In this document: piece after piece, positions 1 through 8,672 of the stretch
Numbering within the stretch: position 1 is the first letter of the stretch
How the letters are laid out: every line of letters begins with the position of its first letter
Assembly (NCBI GenBank): GCA_016280955.1
Contig: JAEEHV010000012.1
Location: 1 to 39,334 of the forward strand
Length of the DNA stretch: 39,334 bases
Direction: 5' to 3'
Source of the DNA: Candidatus Gastranaerophilales bacterium
GTDB taxonomy: Bacteria; Cyanobacteriota; Vampirovibrionia; Gastranaerophilales; Gastranaerophilaceae
The notes under the pieces: generated by a model
What the model was told of the DNA's origin: nothing
Databases searched by the model: none
What the model saw: the letters and a program-made list of their open reading frames with translations, nothing else
Program-made: the position numbers and the translations under genes

Positions 1-869
1 ACTATAGATGCAACTGCACCTAAAACATCAGAGTCTGCCCAAGTATGGAATATTGTTTTTCCTGTATCTTCATCTACAGCACCATCGGTGACACCTTTCA
101 TTAAAACTTTTCCTTCTGAAGGGTGTTGTTGACGAAAAATGAGCAATTTAGCACTAAGTTCACAACCTTTTTCAATACCTTTTTCAATATCGTTTTCACA
201 ACCATTTTCAAAATTACATTTATCAGCTATTTCTTTCCAAATTCTATATGCTTCCTGTTTCTCTTTTGTATCATTCAAATGAGCATATTTTTTCGGTTTG
301 ACATCAACCTGACCGATATTTAATTTTGCCGCAACAACTTTTGCATCTTCTTTTATGTCATTTTCATCTTTTACTTCTATTGTTCTTGCAACGGATTGGC
401 TCTTGTTAGCAGTTTCTTTTTTCGCTTTTGAAGCGGAAGGCATTGTTGTTTGAGAGGCATTAGCTTTATTCTCTTTATTTATCCATGCCCCTTTATTCTT
501 TTCTTCTTCGGTTAAATCTTCGTAGTGTTTGGCATTTCTTGCCTGAAGCATATTTGCCATTCTCATATCACCTGCTATATCAAGCGGTGTTTTACCATTA
601 TATGGAATATTTATAACATCTCTGCATAATTGTGGTTTTGCACAGATGAAGTTTATTGCGGTAGAGAGATTTTGTTCTACAAGTATGTAGAACAAGGTTT
701 TCCCTGTTTCTTTATCGACAACAGACGGATCAAGCTTATTCTTCCTGATTGCGTCAAGCAGTTCATTTTCAGGCGGTATATCAAGTGCCTTAAAGCTCGG
801 TTGAGTTACCCTCATTTTGTTTACATTGTGATAATGTGGAGTAGTTGTACTTAAATTTAATATTTGCAT
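1..869 (-). CDS. Ankyrin-like repeat protein with N-terminal PSFK motif (3' part missing)
   Basis: This frame is open from an ATG at 867-869 to the window edge, about 289 codons, so the C-terminus is missing. An AGGAT ribosome site lies about 8-10 bases upstream of the start. Residues 24-27 read PSFK, the motif also found near the N-terminus of the next proteins upstream in the operon. Residues about 46-100 look like ankyrin repeats, with DKETGKTLFYILV and NGKTPLDIAGD. A second copy of the pattern, DEDTGKTIFHTWADSD, sits at the window edge. A Lys/Ser/Ala-rich low-complexity linker lies between them. There is no signal peptide or membrane segment. It is the last visible member of the right-to-left cluster, 106 bases after the preceding gene. 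Ankyrin folds bind proteins; the function is unknown. The gene is certain, the ankyrin call is by pattern only. Confidence 0.8.
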   Translation of the reverse strand, partial: MQILNLSTTTPHYHNVNKMRVTQPSFKALDIPPENELLDAIRKNKLDPSVVDKETGKTLFYILVEQNLSTAINFICAKPQLCRDVINIPYNGKTPLDIAGDMRMANMLQARNAKHYEDLTEEEKNKGAWINKENKANASQTTMPSASKAKKETANKSQSVARTIEVKDENDIKEDAKVVAAKLNIGQVDVKPKKYAHLNDTKEKQEAYRIWKEIADKCNFENGCENDIEKGIEKGCELSAKLLIFRQQHPSEGKVLMKGVTDGAVDEDTGKTIFHTWADSDVLGAVASI

Positions 870-975
870 GCTATTTATATCCTTTTTTATCATGAAAACC
901 TATAAAAATATTTTTTGCTAAAAGAAAATAGTGAATTATGTTAATTGTTCTTAGACAGACAACAAATAACGCACT

Positions 976-2373
976 TTAGTCCCATGTTATATTTAACTTT
1001 GATTCATTCACACCTTCGTTCATAATTTTAAACATTGTATCTTCCGAGATATCATCTATAAAAACCGTGCATAAATACCTTCCGAATTCTTTTTTTGAAT
1101 CCATCCCGCTATCTTGTTTCTTTGCAATATCCCAAATGTGTAAAATCATTTTTTCTTTATCGCAAAGCGGAGAATCAAACTGAGGTGTAAGTTTTCTCAG
1201 AGCCAAAGTAGAGCGCAGCTGTGCAGCTTTTTCCAAAGCTTCAAATTTAAAGTCCAGTTCTTTTAATTTTCCTTTAAACTCATTATTCTGAATACCGTTT
1301 ACTGCCCAGTCAAGCTCAGGATACCAGATTAAATCTTTCTTTTTCATCTTATTTACAAAATTTATCAATTCGGGATTTTCGGAATTTATAACTTTTTCCA
1401 TAAACGAGATTCCGTTTTTATCCTTTTGATTAAAATCATATTCATAAGTATTTGTTGATAATAAAAATTTTATAATTTTGTCATAAAATTCTTTGTTTTC
1501 TTCGGTTCTTTGAATATCAGGAAGTATAAATAACAGTTTTCCGTAGTCACCGATTTCTTTATACATAATGCTTGCATCATTGGAATAAATTAAACGGTTT
1601 TCATTCAAATTTTGAAGCAGTTTATAATAATTTTCCGGTAAATACAGATTTTCTGTTGCATGTTCTTTAAACACCTCGTCTGCGGTTTTCAGTCCGTAAT
1701 GGTTTATTGTGTACCATGTTTTATCTTTTGGTGCATGATAAATTTTCTCAAGTAAATCCCTGTTAACATTACCCTTTTCATCTCTGTATATTTTGTATTG
1801 CATAATTCTTTTTAAATCCCAGTCACCAACTCTTTCAATTAAATCAGCAACTTTATAGCCAACAGAAGAATCTATGCTTCCGTCTGCATCTTTCGCCGCA
1901 GCTAAATAATCTCTTAAATAATGGTCTGAGCCGCGAGCTTTTGCCAGTTTTTTTGCAGCATCCATTGCACTTTCCGTTATTACTCCTTTTTTATCCGCAA
2001 TATCAGAAAAACTGCATTTCGGTTTATGTGCATTAAGTTCTTCTTCCTCTGTTCTAAAATACCAGCCGTCTTTATAAATAAAATCACTAAAATTGTAACT
2101 CAGCAGACGAAATATTGATTCTTTTTCATAATTGCCTGTTCCTTCAGAGTTTTTTACTCCACGTAAAAACCCTGCAACAAATTCTCTGACTTCCTTTACT
2201 GGTAAAAGTTTCTTGCTGACACCAATTAAGTTATTTGCCTCTTGCGAGTTATATATTTTCATCATCTCTATTGCATAATATTCCGGAGTTCCGACACCTT
2301 TAAATGCCGGTTTTGAAACATTATTTTTACAAGGTCTTTTATTTATTTGGTTATTTACTGCCGTTATTTTCAT
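976..2373 (-). CDS. Tandem paralogue 1, PAFKG-motif protein of unknown function
   Basis: This 465-residue protein has no recognisable enzyme motif, signal peptide or membrane segment. Residues 22-26 are PAFKG. The C-terminal third matches the two upstream neighbours: a block DKNGISFMEKVINSENPEL that resembles one ankyrin repeat, then YPELDWAVNGI, then QFDSPLCDKEK. Several acidic D-x-x-G-x-[IV] stretches (for example DADGSID, DEKGNVNRD) recur and could be helical-repeat linkers. The start lies 2 bases after the stop of the preceding gene, which indicates translational coupling. It is the shortest of the three full-length paralogues and lacks much of their middle region. The family is not one I can name. 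An ankyrin-like host- or cell-interaction protein is possible but is inference. Confidence 0.85.
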   Translation of the reverse strand: MKITAVNNQINKRPCKNNVSKPAFKGVGTPEYYAIEMMKIYNSQEANNLIGVSKKLLPVKEVREFVAGFLRGVKNSEGTGNYEKESIFRLLSYNFSDFIYKDGWYFRTEEEELNAHKPKCSFSDIADKKGVITESAMDAAKKLAKARGSDHYLRDYLAAAKDADGSIDSSVGYKVADLIERVGDWDLKRIMQYKIYRDEKGNVNRDLLEKIYHAPKDKTWYTINHYGLKTADEVFKEHATENLYLPENYYKLLQNLNENRLIYSNDASIMYKEIGDYGKLLFILPDIQRTEENKEFYDKIIKFLLSTNTYEYDFNQKDKNGISFMEKVINSENPELINFVNKMKKKDLIWYPELDWAVNGIQNNEFKGKLKELDFKFEALEKAAQLRSTLALRKLTPQFDSPLCDKEKMILHIWDIAKKQDSGMDSKKEFGRYLCTVFIDDISEDTMFKIMNEGVNESKLNITWD

Positions 2374-2375
2374 TA

Positions 2376-4508
2376 TTATAGCCTTTTTGTCCTTTCGCTT
2401 ATCTGCCAGTTTGCCATTTCATTAAACAAATCTCTTTTAAGATGTCCGCCGTACTCGTCAAGTAAGTGATATACATAAACATCCGGCGGTTCGATTGTTC
2501 CTTTTTGATTTTTTACAATACGGAATAATTCTTCGATTACTTTGTTCTTATCACATAACGGTGAATCAAGTTGAGTTTTAAGTCTGTCAAAAGTTTTTAC
2601 GGAACACAATTTTGCGGACTGCTCTAAATCAACAAATTTTAAGTCAAGTTTTTTAATTTTTTCTTTAAATTTATTATCCAATATATTATTTACCCCCCAA
2701 TCAAGCTCAGGATAATAGTGAAGTTCATCCGAATTTTTTATAATTATCTCTAAAAGTTCTTCATTTTCGGCATTAATAACTTTTTCCAGAACAGAAATTT
2801 CGTTTTTGTCCTTTTGATTATAATCAAGCCCTTTTACCTCAGATAACAAATTCATAATCTGAGAATATACATTTTTATTTTCTTCAGTTCTTGGTGCATC
2901 AATTATTGTCCAGAACAGGCTGTCATAATCTTTTATTGCAGCATTTAAAATATCTGCTTTTAACCTTCCGGTTTCTTTTAATTCGTTTAGTACTTTAAGC
3001 AGCTCTTCAGCCTGATATAAGTTTTTACCCTCAATTATTTCTTCTAAAGGTTTACCCGTAAGAACTTTTATTAGTGTTTTACCGTCTTTTTTTGTTAACT
3101 CGGACAGTTCATTTATACACTTTTCAGAAAATTTACCGCTACCGTTTTTAATAAAATTTTCAAGCTGAGAACAATAGATATATGTTTCATAGTAAGAATT
3201 GGATTTGTTGTTTTCCGGTTTTATTTTAATTCCCGGTTTGTATAACTCTTTTCCCTTTTCCTTAAACAAAATATAAACAGGGTTAACAAGGTCATTTGCA
3301 ACATTCCAGTTTGTTGTTCCGTCAGGATTTTTAGCAATTCTCAAAACCTCTTTTAATATATCGACAGGATACGGGGTATATTCGGTTTCTCTACAATAGA
3401 AAATATTATTAAGGATGAGGTTAATAAATTTTTCATCAATCTCTCCTTTTAAATCTTTCATTTCTTTCAGTTTTAACAACTCGTTTATATCGTTATCACT
3501 GTAATGATATGCTGAAAGTAACCTGAATGCTTGATTAATATTCAATTTATTAATACATCCCGAATTATCTTTAAATAAATCCGGATTTAATTTTCTGTTT
3601 TTGCCAAGCATTTTCCCTTTTGGAATTATTTCATTTAACATGTACATTAATCCAAGAAATGGAATATTACCGTTTTTAATTTTAAAATAATCAGCACCCC
3701 ATCTGATAGTTTTATCTTCATTTAGTAATTTATCAAAATTTTTATCAATTATGCTAAGTTCAGAATCATTATCACCCTTTGTTCCTTCAAGTATTTCCTG
3801 TAAAAAAGTCAAACTATCCGATTGAACTTCCTGATTTTTGTATTTTTCCATTATGTGATTAAATAAATCTAACCTAACCGGTGTAATCACTCTTGACTTA
3901 TCAAGAGGAAGTTGTGCAATTAAACCTGCATAAATATGATAGCCTTTTGAAATAAATTCTTTTAGTAAATCTACTTTATTTTTATCAATTTGCCCGTTTT
4001 TATCTTTGCAAAATTCTATATATGTTGGAATTTTTGCTGAATCCAGAGTTTGAGTTTCAAGTTCGCCTAATAAATCAAGTGCATTTTTATGATGATTGCC
4101 TTTGTTATCTTTACAAGCCTGAACCATATCTGCTATGTGATCAAGTCCGAATCTGATTGACCTGCTTCCCGTTTTTGTCATATTTTTGATGTTAGTGATA
4201 ATATTAGTGCTTTTTCCGCATGCAAGAGCCAAGAGAGTCTTTTTTGCATAGTTATTAACTTCGTCATTAGAATCAAGAATTGCGTAATAAGCTCTGTATA
4301 TATCGCATCCCAGACAACCCTCAAAATATTTGTATAATTCATCAACCAGTTTTAAGTTTTTGGGTTTATTAATTCCTCTGATTTCCGATTTTTCCAACAT
4401 CATCAGCCGATGGTCAGAATCAAATATTCTCAGCTTCTTTATATCCTGAGCAAAACCTTTGTGATTTATATTTGTTTTTGAATTATACCTTATTGGTGCT
4501 ATTTGCAT
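2376..4508 (-). CDS. Tandem paralogue 2, large protein of unknown function
   Basis: This is a 710-residue soluble-looking protein. Near the N-terminus the family motif is degenerate (NHKGFA around residues 15-20). The C-terminal module is well conserved with its neighbours: DKNEISVLEKVINAENEELL, YPELDWGVNNI and QLDSPLCDKNK. The middle is charged and helical, with repeated short motifs such as CKDKNGQIDKNKV and AKNPDGTTNWNV. The same C-K-D-x-x-G-x-x pattern appears in the other two paralogues, so the body may be built of degenerate helical repeats each closed by a D-x-x-G turn. The ATG overlaps the upstream gene's stop by one base (TAATG), and the ribosome site AAGGAA lies inside the end of that gene, so the two are coupled. 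Function unknown. Confidence 0.85.
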   Translation of the reverse strand: MQIAPIRYNSKTNINHKGFAQDIKKLRIFDSDHRLMMLEKSEIRGINKPKNLKLVDELYKYFEGCLGCDIYRAYYAILDSNDEVNNYAKKTLLALACGKSTNIITNIKNMTKTGSRSIRFGLDHIADMVQACKDNKGNHHKNALDLLGELETQTLDSAKIPTYIEFCKDKNGQIDKNKVDLLKEFISKGYHIYAGLIAQLPLDKSRVITPVRLDLFNHIMEKYKNQEVQSDSLTFLQEILEGTKGDNDSELSIIDKNFDKLLNEDKTIRWGADYFKIKNGNIPFLGLMYMLNEIIPKGKMLGKNRKLNPDLFKDNSGCINKLNINQAFRLLSAYHYSDNDINELLKLKEMKDLKGEIDEKFINLILNNIFYCRETEYTPYPVDILKEVLRIAKNPDGTTNWNVANDLVNPVYILFKEKGKELYKPGIKIKPENNKSNSYYETYIYCSQLENFIKNGSGKFSEKCINELSELTKKDGKTLIKVLTGKPLEEIIEGKNLYQAEELLKVLNELKETGRLKADILNAAIKDYDSLFWTIIDAPRTEENKNVYSQIMNLLSEVKGLDYNQKDKNEISVLEKVINAENEELLEIIIKNSDELHYYPELDWGVNNILDNKFKEKIKKLDLKFVDLEQSAKLCSVKTFDRLKTQLDSPLCDKNKVIEELFRIVKNQKGTIEPPDVYVYHLLDEYGGHLKRDLFNEMANWQISERTKRL

Positions 4509-6610
4509 TAATATTCCTTTTTCGTATTAATCTTATATACATCATTTGCAACCGAATTGGGCAAATCATCCGCATATTTTTTAGCAAAGTAATTACAAAA
4601 ATCTTTAGTACTATTTGCTTTTGCAATCTGCCATAAATTTTCTAAAACTTTTTCCTTCTTGCAAATAGGAGAGTCTAACTGATTTTCAATCTTCTCAAAA
4701 GCTGTTTTGCTTGAGCATTTTACAGCTTCTTCTAATTGAGGAAATCTTAAATTCAGCTCATTATCTACTTGCTTTTTGAATTTGATATCACGGATTCCTC
4801 TATATGCAAAATCCAATTCGGGAGTGTATTCTAAAGCTGCATTAGAAGGGTGAGATATAACTTTTAATAACTGAGTATTTTCGGAATTTATAACTTTCTC
4901 TAACAGTGATATTCCGTTAGAATCTTTCATATTAAAATTAACATTTTCCAAACAATTCAGCTTATCAATGATTTTCCTGTATGCCTGAGGATTATTCTGT
5001 GACGGAATATCTGCTATTGTTAATAAAAGATTATCATAATCCGGAATCTTGGTTGTAAGCATATTAAAATCCGAACCTGAAACTTCTAATATTTCAAGCA
5101 TTGTTTGAGTATCATATAAATTTTTATCTTGCGTAATTTTAGCTAAATATTTTTCTCTCAGGTAATTTTCACTTTTCTTCAATGATTTATCATTACGCAA
5201 TAAGTCCTCATATATATATTTCAGCTCTTTTGCAGTTTCAATAATATTTGATTCGGCAAAATTACCCTCACTATCCTTGCATAATTCGCAAGCCTGCCTC
5301 ATCATTTCTTTGAATCTTTGAATTGCTGTATTATTATATTTCATAGCATTATATCCGAAGTTTTGCAAAATACCTGCAACTTCCAAATTTACTTTTTTAT
5401 TACCGGCTTCTGCAGATAATTCGAAAGCTGTATCAACGAGCGGATAGGCATTGTAACTGTCAGGATTACTGAACATATATTCATTCTGAATAATAAAATC
5501 TACAAAATCTTTGTTTATTACACCGTCTTTTCTAAAAAATTTTGATTCGGAAAAAGTTTGTATTGCATCATTTTTGTAATATTTACTAAATCTCAATATT
5601 TGTTCAATATTTGCTTTTGTTATCTCGTCATTTTCGGATTGGTAAACGGTTGCAGGAACCTTGAACTTGTCATAATCATTCCGTTTTTCACAAATATCAA
5701 GATAATCTTTTAAATATTTTAGATTAATATTACCGTCTTTATCCAAATAACAAATAACCGGAGAGCATTTTGCTTTTAAGACATCTGATTCTGATATAAA
5801 ATCTAATATTTCATCCCTGTCAGAAGCATTTTTTGTATGCTCTAACACATCTAAAATATAGTCCGCCTGTTCGAATCTGTTACTGTTAACAACTGTGCTT
5901 CCGTTTAATTTATTAATAAAATTTTTAACGGAGCTTGATATTTTACCATCTTTATCCGGCATTGCTTTCAATAGTCTCGCAAAACCCTGCGGGAAAATTC
6001 TGTTTAAATTTACATAATATTCAATTTCATCTTTATTACAGATTCCGTCTTGTTGCTTTGAAGCCGTTAGTATTAAGGGAATATCTTCCTTTGCAGTCGG
6101 CGTATTAACAAAAATTTGCTGTGCAATTTTAAGATTTTCAGTATTTATATTCTGCTCCGCATCTTTGCATGCACTGATAACAGCAGCAGTTTTAGATAGT
6201 TTTGCACCTTCTAATTCATCTATTCGTTTAAATCCATATACAGGTTTACGAAAAAGTTTTTGTTTTAAGTTTTCTAATAATTCCGGATAGGAAACTTTGT
6301 ATAAAGCATTAAGAGTACGGAGTGCATATTTTGAAAGAGTTCCGTCAGCATTGATACAAGAAGAAAATGCTTTTGGAATGTCATCTTGACCTTGTGATGT
6401 ATAATATTTATGAAATTTTTCATAAACAGATTTAATTCTTTTATTCTGAAGTGCTTTAGCAGTAAAAGTATCTATCCCCGAAGTAATACCGGGAGTAATG
6501 CGGCGAACAACATTACTATATCCGACATCCTCAAATTCTTTAAATGAGGGTTGTTTTGTATTATTACTGTTTGCATTTTGTTTATATTCGATAATAGGAT
6601 AGACGTGCAT
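4508..6610 (-). CDS. Tandem paralogue 3, PSFK-motif protein, first gene of the cluster
   Basis: This 700-residue protein appears to be the first gene of the right-to-left operon. A strong GGAGG site lies 5 bases before the ATG. Residues 21-24 are PSFK within a low-complexity Asn-rich N-terminus. The C-terminal module matches paralogues 1 and 2: DSNGISLLEKVINSENTQLL, YTPELDFAYRGI and QLDSPICKKEK. The body again shows repeated turns of the type CKDAEQNINTEN, KQQDGICNKDE and CKDSEGNFAES, spaced as in a repeat protein. No transmembrane segment or classical signal peptide is present. The strong ribosome site on the lead gene and coupled starts downstream suggest the proteins are made together. Function cannot be assigned from sequence. 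Confidence 0.87.
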   Translation of the reverse strand: MHVYPIIEYKQNANSNNTKQPSFKEFEDVGYSNVVRRITPGITSGIDTFTAKALQNKRIKSVYEKFHKYYTSQGQDDIPKAFSSCINADGTLSKYALRTLNALYKVSYPELLENLKQKLFRKPVYGFKRIDELEGAKLSKTAAVISACKDAEQNINTENLKIAQQIFVNTPTAKEDIPLILTASKQQDGICNKDEIEYYVNLNRIFPQGFARLLKAMPDKDGKISSSVKNFINKLNGSTVVNSNRFEQADYILDVLEHTKNASDRDEILDFISESDVLKAKCSPVICYLDKDGNINLKYLKDYLDICEKRNDYDKFKVPATVYQSENDEITKANIEQILRFSKYYKNDAIQTFSESKFFRKDGVINKDFVDFIIQNEYMFSNPDSYNAYPLVDTAFELSAEAGNKKVNLEVAGILQNFGYNAMKYNNTAIQRFKEMMRQACELCKDSEGNFAESNIIETAKELKYIYEDLLRNDKSLKKSENYLREKYLAKITQDKNLYDTQTMLEILEVSGSDFNMLTTKIPDYDNLLLTIADIPSQNNPQAYRKIIDKLNCLENVNFNMKDSNGISLLEKVINSENTQLLKVISHPSNAALEYTPELDFAYRGIRDIKFKKQVDNELNLRFPQLEEAVKCSSKTAFEKIENQLDSPICKKEKVLENLWQIAKANSTKDFCNYFAKKYADDLPNSVANDVYKINTKKEY

Positions 6611-6675
6611 GTATACCTCCTATTAAACCTAAAACACGTAAAAAAAAATTTTTGACACATTAGAAAAATTGAGAA

Positions 6676-7374
6676 TTATTTCAAATTGATTATTATGGCA
6701 AAAATTAAACTTAATAAACCGAGAATACACAAAACAGGTATCATTAAAAGTACAAATTTTCTTTGAAAAGATGCATTTTTTAATTCATATTCATAAACAG
6801 ATTTTCTTGGTAAACGTTTTTTATTGATTTTATAATATTCAATATCATCTTTTATTAATTGAGAATTTCCATCAATCGTATATGAAAAATTAGGAATAGC
6901 ATTTTCTTGTTCTAAAGCAAAAAGAATTAATTTGTAATTACATATATAATTACCAACAGAAAATTGCTGAAATATATCAAATTTTACATCATCCCCATCA
7001 TTTAAACCTATATAAACATTACCTTTTGTATATGTAACAAAAAACTTATAATATGACAATGCTTCATCACAATTCAGTGTTACTTTAAAAGATTTTATAT
7101 TATTTTTGGAAATATTTTTTATTGTTTTGTTTTTATATACTAAAACTAAATTATCGTTATTAATAATTATTTTGGTAACTGCATCAGCTTGCTGCTTAAT
7201 ATCTGTTTTATAAGAAAAGTAACTGCCAACTACAAGTACAATTACTCCGAACAACAGGAAAGGTAGTTCTTTTGTAATGTAATAAACTAAAAATATGATA
7301 AAAAGCCCAATAACAAATAAACAAATTAAATTTGTTAATTGCATATCGTTATTTATTTTTATAATTCTTTTCAT
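6676..7374 (-). CDS. Small membrane protein, paralogous to the divergent gene at 7586
   Basis: This 232-residue protein begins with two hydrophobic segments at about residues 13-31 and 36-51. A charged, beta-rich soluble domain follows to about residue 200, and one more hydrophobic segment lies at about 207-230. The sequence before the last membrane segment, YTIDGNSQLIKDDIEYYK, matches YTFDGNIDHIKKDIEYYS in the gene at 7586-8293, so the two are homologues on opposite strands. The region just upstream of the ATG is AT-rich and I see no Shine-Dalgarno sequence, so the start may be leaderless or misplaced; an in-frame ATG at residue 11 is an alternative. The topology recalls small membrane-anchored sensor or PH-like proteins, but I do not recognise the family. 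Confidence 0.72.
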   Translation of the reverse strand: MKRIIKINNDMQLTNLICLFVIGLFIIFLVYYITKELPFLLFGVIVLVVGSYFSYKTDIKQQADAVTKIIINNDNLVLVYKNKTIKNISKNNIKSFKVTLNCDEALSYYKFFVTYTKGNVYIGLNDGDDVKFDIFQQFSVGNYICNYKLILFALEQENAIPNFSYTIDGNSQLIKDDIEYYKINKKRLPRKSVYEYELKNASFQRKFVLLMIPVLCILGLLSLIFAIIINLK

Positions 7375-7585
7375 AAATATATATTACAATAAAATCCAAA
7401 AATGATTGCTGTAATCTTTCACTTGAACTGCTCAACATAGACAAAATTAATGTAAAATAACAATCGGTTTGAAAAGTAAGGACACATATTTGAAAATATG
7501 GAACCCGAACTCATGAGAATAACTTTTATGTTAAAGTTTATAATTATTACATATATTTATAGTTTTTCAATGGAGGATTATATTT
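7375..7585. promoter_or_regulatory. Divergent intergenic region between paralogous membrane genes
   Basis: These 211 bases separate the two divergent membrane-protein genes and must hold both promoters. A TATAAT-like box lies near 7540, upstream of the plus-strand gene, but I see no convincing -35 partner. A small hairpin, CATATT-TGAA-AATATG, lies at 7485-7500. A good GGAGG ribosome site is at 7572-7576. Nothing else stands out. Confidence 0.4.
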
Positions 7586-8293
7586 GTGGAGAATAAAATT
7601 CATATTATATTTAAGATATTTATAATTGCATATCTGGCACTAATGTGTTTTTTAATTCCGGAACATCGGGTTGGTTTAATTATAGCCATTGTCATTTATT
7701 TTATTATAAATGTAATTGTTTTCAATGATATGAATGAATTTGATGAATTATTACAAATAAAATTACAAAATAATTGTTTAGAAATTATAGATAAGCAAGA
7801 GCAAGAACAAAAACATATAAATATTCCAATTAATGAAATAGAATATTGTGAATCAATAATTAATGCAAACTATATTACTACAATAGGACCAAGTTTATCT
7901 TTTTCTCATAAATTTTTAGTTCATACCACTTCAAAAAAATATGAATTTGAATTTCCGAAAAAAATACGTTATAGCGGTGCTTATAGCGGATTACCCAAAT
8001 ACATAAATTATGATGAAATTTTTCAACTGTTTGATTTAAATCTTCCCAATTATAAGTATACTTTTGATGGGAATATTGACCATATAAAAAAGGATATTGA
8101 ATATTATTCAATGTATCATAAAAGACAAAATTTTATGAAAAGATATTCTCTTTATTTCTTAGATTTACCGTTTTTACCAAAACTGCAAAATATTCTTTAT
8201 ATTATAGCAATAATGTGTTTTTTATTAGTAAATTTAGTATTAATTATGGTGTATTTACTCCCATTTTTGCGTGACCATGGAATATTCTTCTAA
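7586..8293 (+). CDS. Small membrane protein, paralogous to the divergent gene at 6676
   Basis: This is a 235-residue protein starting at GTG, with GGAGG nine bases upstream, which makes the start convincing. Two hydrophobic segments at about residues 5-24 and 28-46 form an N-terminal hairpin. A soluble domain spans about 47-195, and a final hydrophobic segment lies at about 203-228. The stretch NYKYTFDGNIDHIKKDIEYY near residues 152-171 aligns with the protein encoded at 6676-7374, and overall length and topology agree. The pair therefore looks like an old inverted duplication. Neither protein has an enzyme motif I recognise. The next features downstream are the tRNA fragments, so this gene sits at the edge of the unknown-function block. 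Confidence 0.77.
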   Translation: MENKIHIIFKIFIIAYLALMCFLIPEHRVGLIIAIVIYFIINVIVFNDMNEFDELLQIKLQNNCLEIIDKQEQEQKHINIPINEIEYCESIINANYITTIGPSLSFSHKFLVHTTSKKYEFEFPKKIRYSGAYSGLPKYINYDEIFQLFDLNLPNYKYTFDGNIDHIKKDIEYYSMYHKRQNFMKRYSLYFLDLPFLPKLQNILYIIAIMCFLLVNLVLIMVYLLPFLRDHGIFF

Positions 8294-8385
8294 TTATTAC
8301 AAGCCAATAATGTGCAAACAATGTTATCTTTCGTCCTTATTGAAATTATAAAATCAAAACAAAAATCTTAGGCTCATACTCGCAT

Positions 8386-8408
8386 AAAAAAATAGCTGAG
8401 GATGGATT
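8386..8408 (-). repeat. Displaced copy of tRNA-CAT 3' end plus flank
   Basis: These 23 bases are identical to 8666-8688, which cover the last part of the tRNA and its T-rich 3' flank. The copies lie 280 bases apart in the same orientation. Such direct repeats of a tRNA 3' end are what site-specific integration or tandem duplication of a tRNA gene leaves behind. No integrase gene lies nearby. Confidence 0.75.
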
Positions 8409-8505
8409 GTCTTAACCTGTTCGCATTAAACGTGTCTGCGGTTTTTCTTTTCAGAAGCTTTGTTTCTTCCAAAGAAAAAACCTACGCACTCTGCTCACAG
8501 GTCGC

Positions 8506-8525
8506 TCGAACCGTCGACCTTGCGG
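8506..8525 (-). repeat. Copy of tRNA-CAT T-arm/variable segment
   Basis: Twenty bases, TCGAACCGTCGACCTTGCGG, are identical to 8688-8707 inside the intact tRNA. The copy stops at the T loop, and its far side does not continue the tRNA, so it is a fragment and not a second tRNA. Confidence 0.7.
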
Positions 8526-8539
8526 ACTGTGCCGACTGA

Positions 8540-8560
8540 AAAAGCAACAGTGTTGCTTTT
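8540..8560. repeat. 21-base palindrome (10-bp arms, 1-base centre)
   Basis: The left arm AAAAGCAACA is the exact reverse complement of the right arm TGTTGCTTTT, with one G between. It sits in the centre of the GC-richer patch between tRNA fragments. It could be the tip of a mobile palindromic repeat or a cruciform/terminator-like structure. I cannot say which. Confidence 0.6.
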
Positions 8561-8672
8561 GAAGGAGAGGGAGCCGGCATGCTAAACGAGAACAAGTACA
8601 AATAGTACGAAGTTCGAGTTTGTCCGAACGGACTGCGTGCGGCGAATAACCCGCAAGGAAAACACAAAAAAA

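Larger units (their letters stand above)
8294..8672. other. GC-richer intergenic patch with tRNA fragments
   Basis: No gene is supported here. After about 100 AT-rich bases the composition rises to near 50% GC, unlike the flanks. The patch holds at least four pieces matching the tRNA at 8673-8746: a sense-orientation anticodon-arm piece at 8371-8384, the 3' tail at 8386-8408, part of the T arm at 8506-8525, and a sense anticodon-arm piece at 8633-8657. It also holds a near-perfect palindrome at 8540-8560 and a small GTCC-GAAC-GGAC hairpin at 8622-8633. It looks like a repeat element or the debris of recombination at a tRNA. Confidence 0.6.

Noticed and set aside
123..854. Two short plus-strand frames at the left end
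   Set aside because: They lie opposite the continuous minus-strand ankyrin-like frame, which has a ribosome site and protein motifs; these are shadows.
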